This document shows, piece by piece, positions 47,492 to 55,824 of a DNA stretch of 64,000 nt. Numbering within the stretch: the first letter of the stretch is position 1; each line of letters starts with the position of its first letter. Under the pieces are notes generated by a model. The model saw only the letters and a program-made list of their open reading frames with translations. It did not search any database and had not been told where the DNA came from. The position numbers were made by a program, and so were the translations under genes. This stretch comes from JALZCH01 sp036387135 (lineage in GTDB: Bacteria > Acidobacteriota > Blastocatellia > Pyrinomonadales > Pyrinomonadaceae), in NCBI GenBank assembly GCA_036387135.1, contig DASVUH010000067.1:71552-135551 (forward strand). The letters are read 5' to 3'.

Positions 47492-48889
47492 ATGAAAAAA
47501 ATATTTGTCCTGATTTTGTTTGTTTTGTGTTCAGTCTCAGGCTTCGCGCAAGACGCGACCGTCACCAAAGTTGACGAATTTATTCGCGCCGAGATGCAGA
47601 AACAAAAGATTCCGGGCGTCTCGCTCGCGGTCATCAAAGACGGGCAGATTGTTTACGTCAAAGGCTACGGATTTGCGAATGTCGAACATCAAGTTGCGGT
47701 CAAACCCGAAACCGTTTTTCAATCCGGTTCAATCGGCAAACAGTTTACGGCTGCGGCTGTGATGATGCTGGTCGAAGAAGGCAAAATAAATCTCGAAGAT
47801 AAAATCGGCAAATATTTCGCCGACGCGCCGGAAACCTGGAAAAATATCACCATCCGTCATCTTTTAACGCACACATCGGGAATGGGCGATTATCCGAGAG
47901 ATTTTGATTTGCGCGCCGATTACACCGAGGATGAGCTTTACAAACGAATCAAACTTGCGCCTCTCACGTTTCAACCCGGTGAAAAATGGGCTTACAGCAA
48001 TCTGGGATTCGTGACGCTCGGAATTTTAATCAATAAAGTTTCCGGCAAATTTTACGGCGATTTTTTGCAGGAGCGAGTTTTCAAGCCTTTGGGAATGACC
48101 ACCGCCCGCATTATCAATGAAGCCGACATCATCCCGAATCGCGCCTCCGGCTATCGTCTCGTCAAAGGCGAAATCAAAAATCAGGAATGGGTTTCGCCAA
48201 CGGTTAATACGACCGCAGACGGCGCGTTATATCTAACGGTTTACGATATGGCGAAATGGGACGCCGCGCTCAACGGCGACAAAGTTTTGAAGAAAACAAG
48301 TCTCGAACAAAGCTGGACGCAGACAAAACTAAACGACGGAAAAACCTTTGGGTATGGTTTCGGCTGGATGCTCGGCGAAATTAACGGTCATCGCATCATC
48401 GAGCACGGCGGCGCTTGGCAAGGCTTCAAAGCAATGATCAGCCGTTTTCCCGACGATAAACTAACCGTCATTGTTTTCGCCAATCTGATAAACGCCCACG
48501 AGAAAAAACTAGCTCACGGCGTCGCCGCTATTTATAACTCGGCGCTCGCCGCGCCCGTCGCCAGAGCGATTGAAGACAAAGAGCCGAAAGTCACGGCTTT
48601 CGTCAAAGAATTTCTGCAAAAAACCGCCGCAGGGCAAGTTTCGCAGGAAATGTTCACAACCGAAGCCGCAGCCGCGCTTTTTCCCGACCGCCTCAAGCAA
48701 GCCGGAGAAAATCTCAAATCGCTCGGCATCTTTGCGGATATTCAATTGATGGAGCGAACCGAAAAAGACGATAAGAGAATTTACCGTTATCGCGTTAATT
48801 ATCGAAATTTTCAGGATAATTTTTTGATGGTGACAATCGGTTTGACCAAAGACAACAAAATCGCCGGAGTACAGTTAAGACCGGAGTAA
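47492..48889 (+). CDS. Secreted serine hydrolase, beta-lactamase/class C fold
   Basis: 465 residues from ATG 47492 (a TTG 15 bases earlier is in frame). Signal peptide ends G-F-A-Q (about 20). S80-I-G-K83 is the S-x-x-K nucleophile motif, Y-S-N-L-G-F carries the full Y-x-N, and H-G-G-A-W-Q-G-F is the third motif, so all three active-site elements are intact. A C-terminal domain of about 120 residues follows. It is a homologue of the enzyme at 8.8 kb, which has Y-S-S in place of Y-S-N. Likely D-amino-peptidase, esterase or unknown. A 21-bp inverted repeat spans its upstream region. Confidence 0.92.
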   Translation: MKKIFVLILFVLCSVSGFAQDATVTKVDEFIRAEMQKQKIPGVSLAVIKDGQIVYVKGYGFANVEHQVAVKPETVFQSGSIGKQFTAAAVMMLVEEGKINLEDKIGKYFADAPETWKNITIRHLLTHTSGMGDYPRDFDLRADYTEDELYKRIKLAPLTFQPGEKWAYSNLGFVTLGILINKVSGKFYGDFLQERVFKPLGMTTARIINEADIIPNRASGYRLVKGEIKNQEWVSPTVNTTADGALYLTVYDMAKWDAALNGDKVLKKTSLEQSWTQTKLNDGKTFGYGFGWMLGEINGHRIIEHGGAWQGFKAMISRFPDDKLTVIVFANLINAHEKKLAHGVAAIYNSALAAPVARAIEDKEPKVTAFVKEFLQKTAAGQVSQEMFTTEAAAALFPDRLKQAGENLKSLGIFADIQLMERTEKDDKRIYRYRVNYRNFQDNFLMVTIGLTKDNKIAGVQLRPE

Positions 48890-48909
48890 ATTGCGGTTTC
48901 ATAAATGCT

Positions 48910-49398
48910 ATGATTTTCACCTGTTCAAAATGCGGCGAAGTTCACGATGACTTGCCCGATATTGGATTTGATAAACCCGACCATTGGTGGGATGTGCCGG
49001 AAAATGAACGTGAAAAACGCATCGAGCTAACCGAAAATACTTGTATTATTGATAACGAGCATTTTTTCATTCGCGGAGTAATCGAAATTCCTGTTCACAG
49101 TTACGAGCATCGTCTCGGTTTTGGTGTTTGGATTTCACAAAAGAAAGAGAATTTTTATACATATTTGGAAAATCCCGATTCAAATGAAATAGGACCTTTC
49201 TTCGGTTGGCTTTGTAATGAAATCGGTTATAACGATGAAAAAACGCTACTCCTTAAAACAACGGCGCATTTTCGAGGGGGAAACTCCCGCCCGCTTATTG
49301 AAGTAGAGTCAACAGAACATCCTTTATCCATTGACCAGCAAAACGGAATATCTTTAGAAAAAGCCTGGAAAATTGTTCATTTTTATTTGGACGAATAA
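48910..49398 (+). CDS. DUF2199 protein
   Basis: 162 residues. The N-terminus F-T-C-S-K-C-G-E-V-H-D-D-L-P-D-I has a C-x2-C pair, followed by F-D-K-P-D-H-W-W-D-V-P-E-N-E-R. These, plus G-F-G-V-W-I-S and H-P-L-S-I-D-Q-Q-N-G-I, are the hallmarks of DUF2199, a cytosolic family of unknown function present in scattered bacteria. The Cys pair might bind zinc together with nearby His or Cys. It lies 20 bases after the serine hydrolase stop, so possible co-transcription. No partner gene is obvious. Confidence 0.85.
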   Translation: MIFTCSKCGEVHDDLPDIGFDKPDHWWDVPENEREKRIELTENTCIIDNEHFFIRGVIEIPVHSYEHRLGFGVWISQKKENFYTYLENPDSNEIGPFFGWLCNEIGYNDEKTLLLKTTAHFRGGNSRPLIEVESTEHPLSIDQQNGISLEKAWKIVHFYLDE

Positions 49399-49485
49399 TA
49401 AATTCTTGAAACACCCAAATCTGTTTTGACGTAACGAATTACGGCATTTCAATCATTTAACTTTATATGCCAGAGGTTTAATTAT

Positions 49486-50196
49486 ATGCTCCTAGCTAGA
49501 GGTCTGTCTAAAAGTTATGAAAGCGGCGGAAACGCTTTTACGGCACTTAAAAATATTAATCTAAAAATTGACGCGGGCGATTGCGTTGCGATTATCGGCA
49601 AATCAGGCAGCGGGAAATCAACGCTGATGCATCTTCTCGCGTGTCTTGACCAGCCTTCGAGCGGCGAGATCGTTTTCGAGGGAAAAAACGTTGCGGCTTA
49701 CACCGAGCGGCAAAAAGACAAATTTCGCAACGAAAAATTCGGTTTTGTCTTTCAACAATTTTTCTTAAACGGGCGCGACTCGGTTTTGGAAAACGTGACT
49801 CTGCCTTTGAAGATTCGCGGCGTTTCCGGTTTGGAAGCTCGCGTCAAAGGCTTGCGCGTGCTGGATATGGTCGGGCTGGCGGATAAAGCCGAAAAACGGG
49901 CGAAAGATTTGTCGGGCGGCGAAAAACAGCGCGTTTGCATTGCGCGCGCTCTGGTCGGCGAGCCTAAAGTTTTGTTTGCGGATGAGCCGACCGGAAATCT
50001 CGATTCGGCAAACAGCGAGGCGATTGAAAATCTGCTGTTTGATTTGAACAGAAAACAGGGCGTCGCTGTCGTGATTGTCACGCACGACGCGGATTTGGCT
50101 GACAAATGCTCTCGCGTAATCGAATTGCGCGACGGCGAAATTGTGGCGGAGAAAAATTCGGCAATCGAACAGGAGGTTATCAATGAATACGTTTGA
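49486..50196 (+). CDS. ABC transporter ATPase, MacB/LolD type
   Basis: 236 residues. Walker A G-K-S-G-S-G-K-S-T (38-46), Q-loop F-V-F-Q-Q, signature L-S-G-G-E-K-Q-R-V-C-I-A-R-A-L, Walker B V-L-F-A-D-E-P-T-G-N-L-D-S and the H-switch V-T-H-D. The short, exporter-type pattern with V-F-Q-Q-F is typical of MacB/LolD/FtsE relatives. The next gene's ATG lies inside its last codons (14-base overlap), so ATPase and permease are translated together. It probably powers an export or lipoprotein-release type permease. Confidence 0.95.
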   Translation: MLLARGLSKSYESGGNAFTALKNINLKIDAGDCVAIIGKSGSGKSTLMHLLACLDQPSSGEIVFEGKNVAAYTERQKDKFRNEKFGFVFQQFFLNGRDSVLENVTLPLKIRGVSGLEARVKGLRVLDMVGLADKAEKRAKDLSGGEKQRVCIARALVGEPKVLFADEPTGNLDSANSEAIENLLFDLNRKQGVAVVIVTHDADLADKCSRVIELRDGEIVAEKNSAIEQEVINEYV

Positions 50197-51469
50197 AATC
50201 ATCAAAACCGCGAATAAAAATCTGTGGCGTCACAAATTGAGAACCTTTTTGACCGTTTCGGCAATTTTCGTCGGCGCGTTTACGCTGACGATGACCAACG
50301 GTTTGGGCGACGGTTTGCGCGATTACATCGAAAATCAAGTCAAAAATATCGAAGGCAATAACGTCCTCTTCGTTCGCAAAAAATTTGAAACCGAAAACAA
50401 AGACGCCCCGAAAACGGACGCGCCCGCCGAATACAAAGAAACCGTGCAGGACGAAGCCGGAAACCTGATTGACCCGAACACTGTTTTGGCGACGCTGCCG
50501 CAAATGGAAGCGCTCACAAAAGAAATCCCGGAAATCAAAACAATCACGCCTTCGTATCGCATTGACGGCGAATACATCACGCTCGGCGGCTCGAAAAAAT
50601 ATCAGCTTGAGCTTGGAATGCTATCCGAAGGCGTCACGCAAAAGGCGGAAGCCGGGCGCACGATTGACGGCGAGAATCAAATAATGCTGCCGCTCTCGCT
50701 TGCCAGAGCTTTTGATGAAAACATCAAAAATCTCGTCGGTAAAACTGCAACGATTGCCTACAAAGTCGGGCAAAACGGCGAAATCAAAACTCAAACTCTG
50801 CAAATCGTCGGCGTGGCGACCAAAGGTTTTATGTCGAATTACAATTCGTTTGTTGACGCGAAAACCGCGCGGGCGATTTATGAAGACCAGAGCCGGAACA
50901 ATCAGTTTTTTAATCAATTCGGCAATTTTACGTTTCTTCTGACGACGGGCGAGGCAAAGCGCGTCGGAGAAATCAAAAAGGCGCTTGACGCCAAAGGTTT
51001 TTCGGCGGAAACAATCGCCGATCAAAAGAAACGTACTTACGACGGCATCGCCATTTTTCAGCTCGGAATGAATCTGTTCGCGCTCGTCGCGCTGCTCGCG
51101 GCTTCGTTCGGCGTAATCAACACGCTGATTATCGCCGTTTTGGAGCGAACCAAAGAAATCGGTTTGCAAAAGGCTTTGGGAATGAGCCGGGGCAAAGTGT
51201 TTTTGCTGTTCACGCTCGAAGCCGTTTTGATCGGATTTTGGGGCGCGGTTTTGGGCATAGCGGCGGCTTTCGGCGTCGGGCAATTAGTCAACCTTTACGC
51301 GGCGCGTGAATTATTTTCGTCGTTTGAAGGCTTTCAACTCCTGATTTTCCTGCCGCAATCAATTTTGATTGTCGTCGCGCTGGTTTGCGGAATCACCTTT
51401 GTTTCCGGCGTGCTCCCGGCTTTGAGAGCCAGCAGATTGAACCCGATTGAAGCGCTGCGATATGAATGA
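50183..51469 (+). CDS. MacB-type ABC transporter permease
   Basis: 428 residues from ATG 50183, directly after AGGAGG; the longer frame begins inside the ATPase gene. One N-terminal helix, L-R-T-F-L-T-V-S-A-I-F-V-G-A-F-T-L, precedes a large extracytoplasmic domain (about 50-290), then three helices with the FtsX-like motif T-K-E-I-G-L-Q-K-A-L-G-M-S-R-G-K-V and L-P-A-L-R-A-S-R-L-N-P-I-E-A-L-R-Y at the end. Together with the ATPase it would form a tripartite-pump or lipoprotein-type exporter. No periplasmic adaptor is encoded here. A strong terminator follows. Confidence 0.93.
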   Translation: MNTFEIIKTANKNLWRHKLRTFLTVSAIFVGAFTLTMTNGLGDGLRDYIENQVKNIEGNNVLFVRKKFETENKDAPKTDAPAEYKETVQDEAGNLIDPNTVLATLPQMEALTKEIPEIKTITPSYRIDGEYITLGGSKKYQLELGMLSEGVTQKAEAGRTIDGENQIMLPLSLARAFDENIKNLVGKTATIAYKVGQNGEIKTQTLQIVGVATKGFMSNYNSFVDAKTARAIYEDQSRNNQFFNQFGNFTFLLTTGEAKRVGEIKKALDAKGFSAETIADQKKRTYDGIAIFQLGMNLFALVALLAASFGVINTLIIAVLERTKEIGLQKALGMSRGKVFLLFTLEAVLIGFWGAVLGIAAAFGVGQLVNLYAARELFSSFEGFQLLIFLPQSILIVVALVCGITFVSGVLPALRASRLNPIEALRYE

Positions 51470-51491
51470 AACAGCAAAAAATTGAAGTACA

Positions 51492-51527
51492 CGAAAGGCG
51501 GAAACACATTCCGCCTTTCGCTTTTTT
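51492..51527 (+). terminator. Hairpin terminator after the ABC exporter genes
   Basis: Perfect 12-base arms (51492-51503, 51509-51520) with a 5-base loop, then CTTTTTT. Confidence 0.88.
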
Positions 51528-51591
51528 ATGTGCAAGCTCTGGACTTTTCGCGCCGAATAAATACAATTCAAATCGCTGTCTATTGAAAAAT

Positions 51592-52752
51592 ATGAACAAC
51601 CTATTATTTCGAGTTTTTTTGCTGATTGCGATTAGCTTTGTTCCGGCTTTTGTCATCGGGCAAACAAAACCGCGCGCCAGAGATTTGGGCGTGCCGTTTG
51701 AAGGCACGCCTGGGCAATTTAACGCGATTACAGACGTAAAAGGCGTCGAAGTCGGCTATACGACTTTAATTTCCGGCGAAGGGAAGACCGCTGTTAGAAC
51801 CGGCGTGACCGCCATTCTTCCTCAGGGCAAAAATTTTCAAGGTCGCGTTTTCGCAGGCTGGCATACTTTAAACGGCAACGGCGAAATGACCGGCACAACC
51901 TGGGTTGAAGAATCCGGCGGTCTCGGTTCGCCGATTTTTATTACAAATACGCACAGCGTCGGAATCGTTCGCGATGCGGTGATTGAATGGGGCGTCAAAA
52001 AACAGGCAAAAGGCGTTTATTCGGGCGATTTGAGTCTGCCGGTCGTCGCCGAAACATACGACGGTTTTCTCAACGACATCAATGGCTTTCACGTTAAGAA
52101 AGAACATGTCTTTCAGGCAATTGACGTTGCGAAAAGTGGAGCGATTGCCGAAGGAAATGTCGGCGGCGGAACCGGAATGATGGCTCACGGTTTTAAAGGC
52201 GGCACCGGCACCGCTTCGCGTGTGATCAAAGGACCGGAGGGCACTTTTACGGTCGGTGTTCTGGTGCAGGCGAATTACGGCGCTCGTCAGTTTCTTTCGG
52301 TTGCCGGAGCGCCTGTCGGAAAGGAAATCAAAGATTTAATGCCAACGCAGGGCACGCAAGCCCAAACCGGACAAGGCTCGATTATCGTCGTTGTCGCGAC
52401 GGACGCGCCGCTGCTTCCACACCAGCTTAAACGATTGGCGCAACGCGCCGGATTGGGCGTTGCCGTAGTCGGCGGGCGCGGCGAAAATCCGTCCGGCGAT
52501 ATTTTTATCGCATTTTCGACCGCTAATGCCGCCGAAGCCAGCAAGGATGAAGGTTTGTCGAATCTGACGATGTTACCGAACGAGAAAATCAGTCGCCTTT
52601 TCTGGGCGACCGCGCAGGCGACCGAAGAAGCAATCTTAAACGCCATGATCGCTGCCGAAACGATGAAGGGATTTAACGGCAATACGGCTTTTGCTCTGCC
52701 GCACGACCGGCTGCGCGAAATTTTGAAAAAATATAATCGTTTGACTAAGTAA
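51592..52752 (+). CDS. Secreted P1-family peptidase (DmpA/aminopeptidase-D-esterase like)
   Basis: 386 residues from ATG 51592 with a signal peptide ending F-V-I-G-Q (about 22). Motifs of the DmpA/S58 family are seen: G-V-E-V-G-Y-T-T-L, R-T-G-V-T-A-I-L-P, E-E-S-G-G-L-G-S-P-I, N-V-G-G-G-T-G-M-M-A-H, G-G-T-G-T-A-S-R and the V-G-V-L-V-Q-A-N-Y-G segment. Members cleave themselves before a nucleophilic Ser or Thr and form alpha/beta chains; here a Gly-Thr pair in the G-G-T-G-T-A-S-R segment is the likely site, rather than the Gly-Ser of DmpA. It removes N-terminal residues from peptides. The start has no clear ribosome site. Confidence 0.88.
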   Translation: MNNLLFRVFLLIAISFVPAFVIGQTKPRARDLGVPFEGTPGQFNAITDVKGVEVGYTTLISGEGKTAVRTGVTAILPQGKNFQGRVFAGWHTLNGNGEMTGTTWVEESGGLGSPIFITNTHSVGIVRDAVIEWGVKKQAKGVYSGDLSLPVVAETYDGFLNDINGFHVKKEHVFQAIDVAKSGAIAEGNVGGGTGMMAHGFKGGTGTASRVIKGPEGTFTVGVLVQANYGARQFLSVAGAPVGKEIKDLMPTQGTQAQTGQGSIIVVVATDAPLLPHQLKRLAQRAGLGVAVVGGRGENPSGDIFIAFSTANAAEASKDEGLSNLTMLPNEKISRLFWATAQATEEAILNAMIAAETMKGFNGNTAFALPHDRLREILKKYNRLTK

Positions 52753-52780
52753 GAAATCAGCAAAAATACGGGAGAAATTT

Positions 52781-53611
52781 ATGAAAAGAGTTTTCGCGGT
52801 TGCAGTCGCAATCCTCGCTTTACAAACATTCGCCGCAGCGCAGACAAACGCGCAAAAGGATTTTGTTTCGACGCGCGAAATGGACAGAATCAATTGGATG
52901 GAATTTAAAGAAGTGGTTCCATCGCGCATTAACACTGTTTTGCTGCCGACCGGAACGCTCGAACCGCACGGCGTCATTAATAACGGCGCGGACAACACCG
53001 CGCCGTTTGGGATGGCGAAACACATTTCGCGCCGCGTCAACGCGCTCGTCGCGCCGACTTTGCCATACGGAATCACGGGCAGTATGGAAGCGTATCCGGG
53101 CGCGTTTCAAATCAGCGAAGCGGCGTATCGCCCGTTTGTCAAACAAATTCTCGAAGGTCTGGCGAAAAACGGTTTTCGCAACATCATCATTATAAACGGA
53201 CACGGCGGCGGTCAAACCGCAGTTTTGCAATCGGTCGCGGCTGAGGTCGCAACCGAGAAAAAAGTGCGAACCTTAGTCGTCAATTGGTGGTCTTTCGCTT
53301 CGGATGTGACCAAAGAAGTTTTTGGGGAAGACGGCGGACACGCGGGCTGGAATGAAACCGCTTTTATTCAAGCGATTGATCCGACGCTCGTCCACAAAGA
53401 GCGTTACAAAGACGATTTGGCAACGCCTTATCCGCCGAGCGGAACCTGGCAAGCCGTCCCGTTTCCGTCGTCAATCGGGCTTTACCAGCCGAAACAAGGT
53501 CATCCGAAATTCGACCAGAAAAAAGCCGACGAATATTTCCAAAAAGTAACCGACAAAGTGGCGAATTTAATCTCAGAAGTCGTTAGAAAATGGGATATGG
53601 CTGGATTATAA
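52781..53611 (+). CDS. Secreted creatininase-family amidohydrolase
   Basis: 276 residues with a signal peptide ending F-A-A-A-Q. The creatininase pattern shows P-T-G-T-L-E-P-H-G near 57-65 with metal ligands Glu and His, D/N at N-N-G-A-D-N-T, and a later I-N-G-H-G-G-G near 137-143 and G-G-H-A-G-W-N-E-T near 186-194, so a two-metal active site seems intact. Relatives open cyclic amides (creatinine and other lactams) or act in cofactor synthesis. Exported members are of unknown function. It follows the P1 peptidase by 28 bases; the pair may form one operon of extracytoplasmic hydrolases. A GGGAG precedes the start. Confidence 0.9.
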   Translation: MKRVFAVAVAILALQTFAAAQTNAQKDFVSTREMDRINWMEFKEVVPSRINTVLLPTGTLEPHGVINNGADNTAPFGMAKHISRRVNALVAPTLPYGITGSMEAYPGAFQISEAAYRPFVKQILEGLAKNGFRNIIIINGHGGGQTAVLQSVAAEVATEKKVRTLVVNWWSFASDVTKEVFGEDGGHAGWNETAFIQAIDPTLVHKERYKDDLATPYPPSGTWQAVPFPSSIGLYQPKQGHPKFDQKKADEYFQKVTDKVANLISEVVRKWDMAGL

Positions 53612-53613
53612 AA

Positions 53614-53677
53614 AATGCGGAAACACGCACGAAGTAAGTCTATTTTATCGCACTTATTTCGTGCGTATTTCCGCATT
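53614..53677. terminator. Long hairpin between convergent genes
   Basis: 26-base arms (53614-53639 and 53652-53677) with two mismatches, separated by a 12-base loop. It lies just after the creatininase stop and before the stop of the minus-strand S9 peptidase, and can end both transcripts. Confidence 0.75.
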
Positions 53678-53691
53678 AAATTACAAACTCG

Positions 53692-55713
53692 CTATTTCTG
53701 CGCGGTCTCGCCGCCTTTTAAATATTTTTCAAACCATTCGAGATTTGACTGCATTGCGGCGAGCTGCATCTTCGGTTCGTTCGGTCCGTGCGGCTGGCGC
53801 GGCAAAACGAGCATTCTGGTCGGCACGTTCTGGGCTTTTAAAGCGTTGTAAAATTCATAGCCCTGCGAAATCGGAACTCGGATGTCGGCGTCGCCGTGCT
53901 GAATCATTGTCGGCGTCGAAACGCCTTTGACGTTGAACATCGGCGAATGTTTCGCGTAAATTTCAGGGTTTTCCCAGAATTGCCCGCCGAAATAATCGGG
54001 GATAAACGCCGGAATATCAGCCGTGCCGTTAAAGCTCATCAAGTTCGTGACGGGCGCACCGGCGGAAGCGGCTTTAAAACGTTTCGTCTGCGTGACAATC
54101 CATGAAGTCATAAACCCGCCGTAGCTCCACCCCATCACGCCCAGACGATTTGGGTCGGCAACGCCCATTTCGATAACTTTATCAACTCCGGTCATCAAAT
54201 CCTGATAATCGCCGACGCCCCAATCTTTGATATTCGCCCGCCGAAATTCCGCGCCGTAACCGGAAGAGCCGCGCGGATTCGGTCGCAAAACCGCATAACC
54301 GCGCGCCGCGAAACTGGCAATCGGATAAACTCCGCGACCGCCGATAAATGATTGCTGGAAAACTCCGGCAGGACCGCCGTGAATGTTCAAAATCAGCGGC
54401 ACGCGCTGTCCGGCTTGATAATTAACCGGATAAGTCAAAAGACCTTCGATTTCTTTGCCATCTTTCGATTTCCATCGGATTACTTCGGTTTTGCCGAGCG
54501 GCAGGCGCGGCAAATCGGCGTTGGCGCGTGAGATTTGAACGGGCGCAAAATTTGAAATCGAAGCAGTGAACGCTTCGGGCGGCGAGTCGGCGGTTTGGCG
54601 CGTAAAACCGAACATTGTACCGCCGTGATTTAAATTTAATGAGCCGTAAACTGCGGGCGTAGTTTTGATTTCTTCTACTTTGTTCGATTCGACATCAATC
54701 GCATAAATTTGCGTTCCCGTGCCTTTGGCTTCGGAAAAATAAATCCGTTTGCCGTCCGCAGACCAGCCCGCGACGTTCGGCTGCCCGTCGTAAGAAGCCG
54801 ACAGAGATTTCGGCTGACCGCCGCCTGAAACCGAATAAATTTGGAGCAAACCGCTTTGCGCCCAGCGAGGCGGGTTATCGCTGACTAGCAAAGCGATTGA
54901 TTTTCCGTCGGGCGAAAAAGTCGGCGAGCTTTCGGCGGCGGACGTAGCGGCAAACGGCGCTGCTTTCGCGGTGGAAACTTCGACGATTGAAACGTCCGAA
55001 GTCGTCCAATCATTGGCGATCGGCGATTTTGTATGGCTGAAAACGAGGCGCGCGCCGTCCGGCGACCATTCAAATGCCGTGACGTTGTAATTTTCGGTTG
55101 TTAATTTGCGCGGCTCGCGTTTTCCGCCGGCGTCTTTGGCGACGGGAATCGCATAAAGGCGCGACATTTTGACGCTTTCGTTAACCCACCGAAAATCGTT
55201 TCTGCCTTTGTCGTTTTTCTCCTCGTCTTCGGTTTTCGGATCGGTCATCGTAAAAGCAATCGAGCGTCCGTCAGGCGAGAATTCAAAATCGGAAACGCCG
55301 GTTTTTACATCGGTCAAAGGCTCGGCTTCGCCGCCGTTTAAACGCAGCAGATAAAGATTGTTTTTGTTGTCCTTGCGGTTTGAGGTAAATGCAATCCAAT
55401 TTCCGTCGGGCGACCATTTCGGGTTGGTCGAAGATTTATCGCCGAACGTGATTTGAACGTTTTCTTTACCGTCCGCAGAAGCCATCCAGATTTGCGTGAC
55501 AAACTCGCTTTTGTCCGGTGCCATCACTTCGCTGACGATTGTGTAAACGACTCGTTTGCCGTCGGGTGAAACGCGGGGCGCGCCGAGCGTTTTGACTTTT
55601 ATTTGCATCTCCGGCGTCCAAGTCGTCGGAGCATTCGTTTGAGCCGCCGAGGCGGACGCGAATGTAAAGGCGATAAGCAGGAATACGATTGTTTTTTTCG
55701 CCGATAAAATCAT
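53692..55713 (-). CDS. Secreted S9 prolyl-oligopeptidase-family peptidase
   Basis: 673 residues with a signal peptide ending A-S-A-A-Q. Residues 30-390 form a beta-propeller with S-P-D-G-K/R repeats (TolB/PD40 blades). The C-terminal alpha/beta hydrolase has the nucleophile in G-W-S-Y-G-G-F-M-T-S-W, an Asp in H-G-D-A-D-I-R-V-P and a His in P-R-Q-P-H-G-P. Thus the Ser-Asp-His triad is complete. Such enzymes cut short peptides, often after Pro or Ala, in the periplasm. A GAGGAG precedes the start. A second S9 peptidase is encoded 1.9 kb upstream on the same strand with a kinase gene between. Confidence 0.92.
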   Translation of the reverse strand: MILSAKKTIVFLLIAFTFASASAAQTNAPTTWTPEMQIKVKTLGAPRVSPDGKRVVYTIVSEVMAPDKSEFVTQIWMASADGKENVQITFGDKSSTNPKWSPDGNWIAFTSNRKDNKNNLYLLRLNGGEAEPLTDVKTGVSDFEFSPDGRSIAFTMTDPKTEDEEKNDKGRNDFRWVNESVKMSRLYAIPVAKDAGGKREPRKLTTENYNVTAFEWSPDGARLVFSHTKSPIANDWTTSDVSIVEVSTAKAAPFAATSAAESSPTFSPDGKSIALLVSDNPPRWAQSGLLQIYSVSGGGQPKSLSASYDGQPNVAGWSADGKRIYFSEAKGTGTQIYAIDVESNKVEEIKTTPAVYGSLNLNHGGTMFGFTRQTADSPPEAFTASISNFAPVQISRANADLPRLPLGKTEVIRWKSKDGKEIEGLLTYPVNYQAGQRVPLILNIHGGPAGVFQQSFIGGRGVYPIASFAARGYAVLRPNPRGSSGYGAEFRRANIKDWGVGDYQDLMTGVDKVIEMGVADPNRLGVMGWSYGGFMTSWIVTQTKRFKAASAGAPVTNLMSFNGTADIPAFIPDYFGGQFWENPEIYAKHSPMFNVKGVSTPTMIQHGDADIRVPISQGYEFYNALKAQNVPTRMLVLPRQPHGPNEPKMQLAAMQSNLEWFEKYLKGGETAQK

Positions 55714-55824
55714 CTCAATTTTCTCCTCTGTTCGGAATGAAGTTCCAATTACGGTTAGAGAAAATTGTTTTACAGATTGTCTGTGAAAAAATCAACCGAT
55801 TTCAAGCAAACATGAATTTGACGC

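Noticed and set aside
50621..51283. Minus-strand frame of 220 codons
   Set aside because: Antisense of the MacB-type permease, whose helices and motifs are clear.
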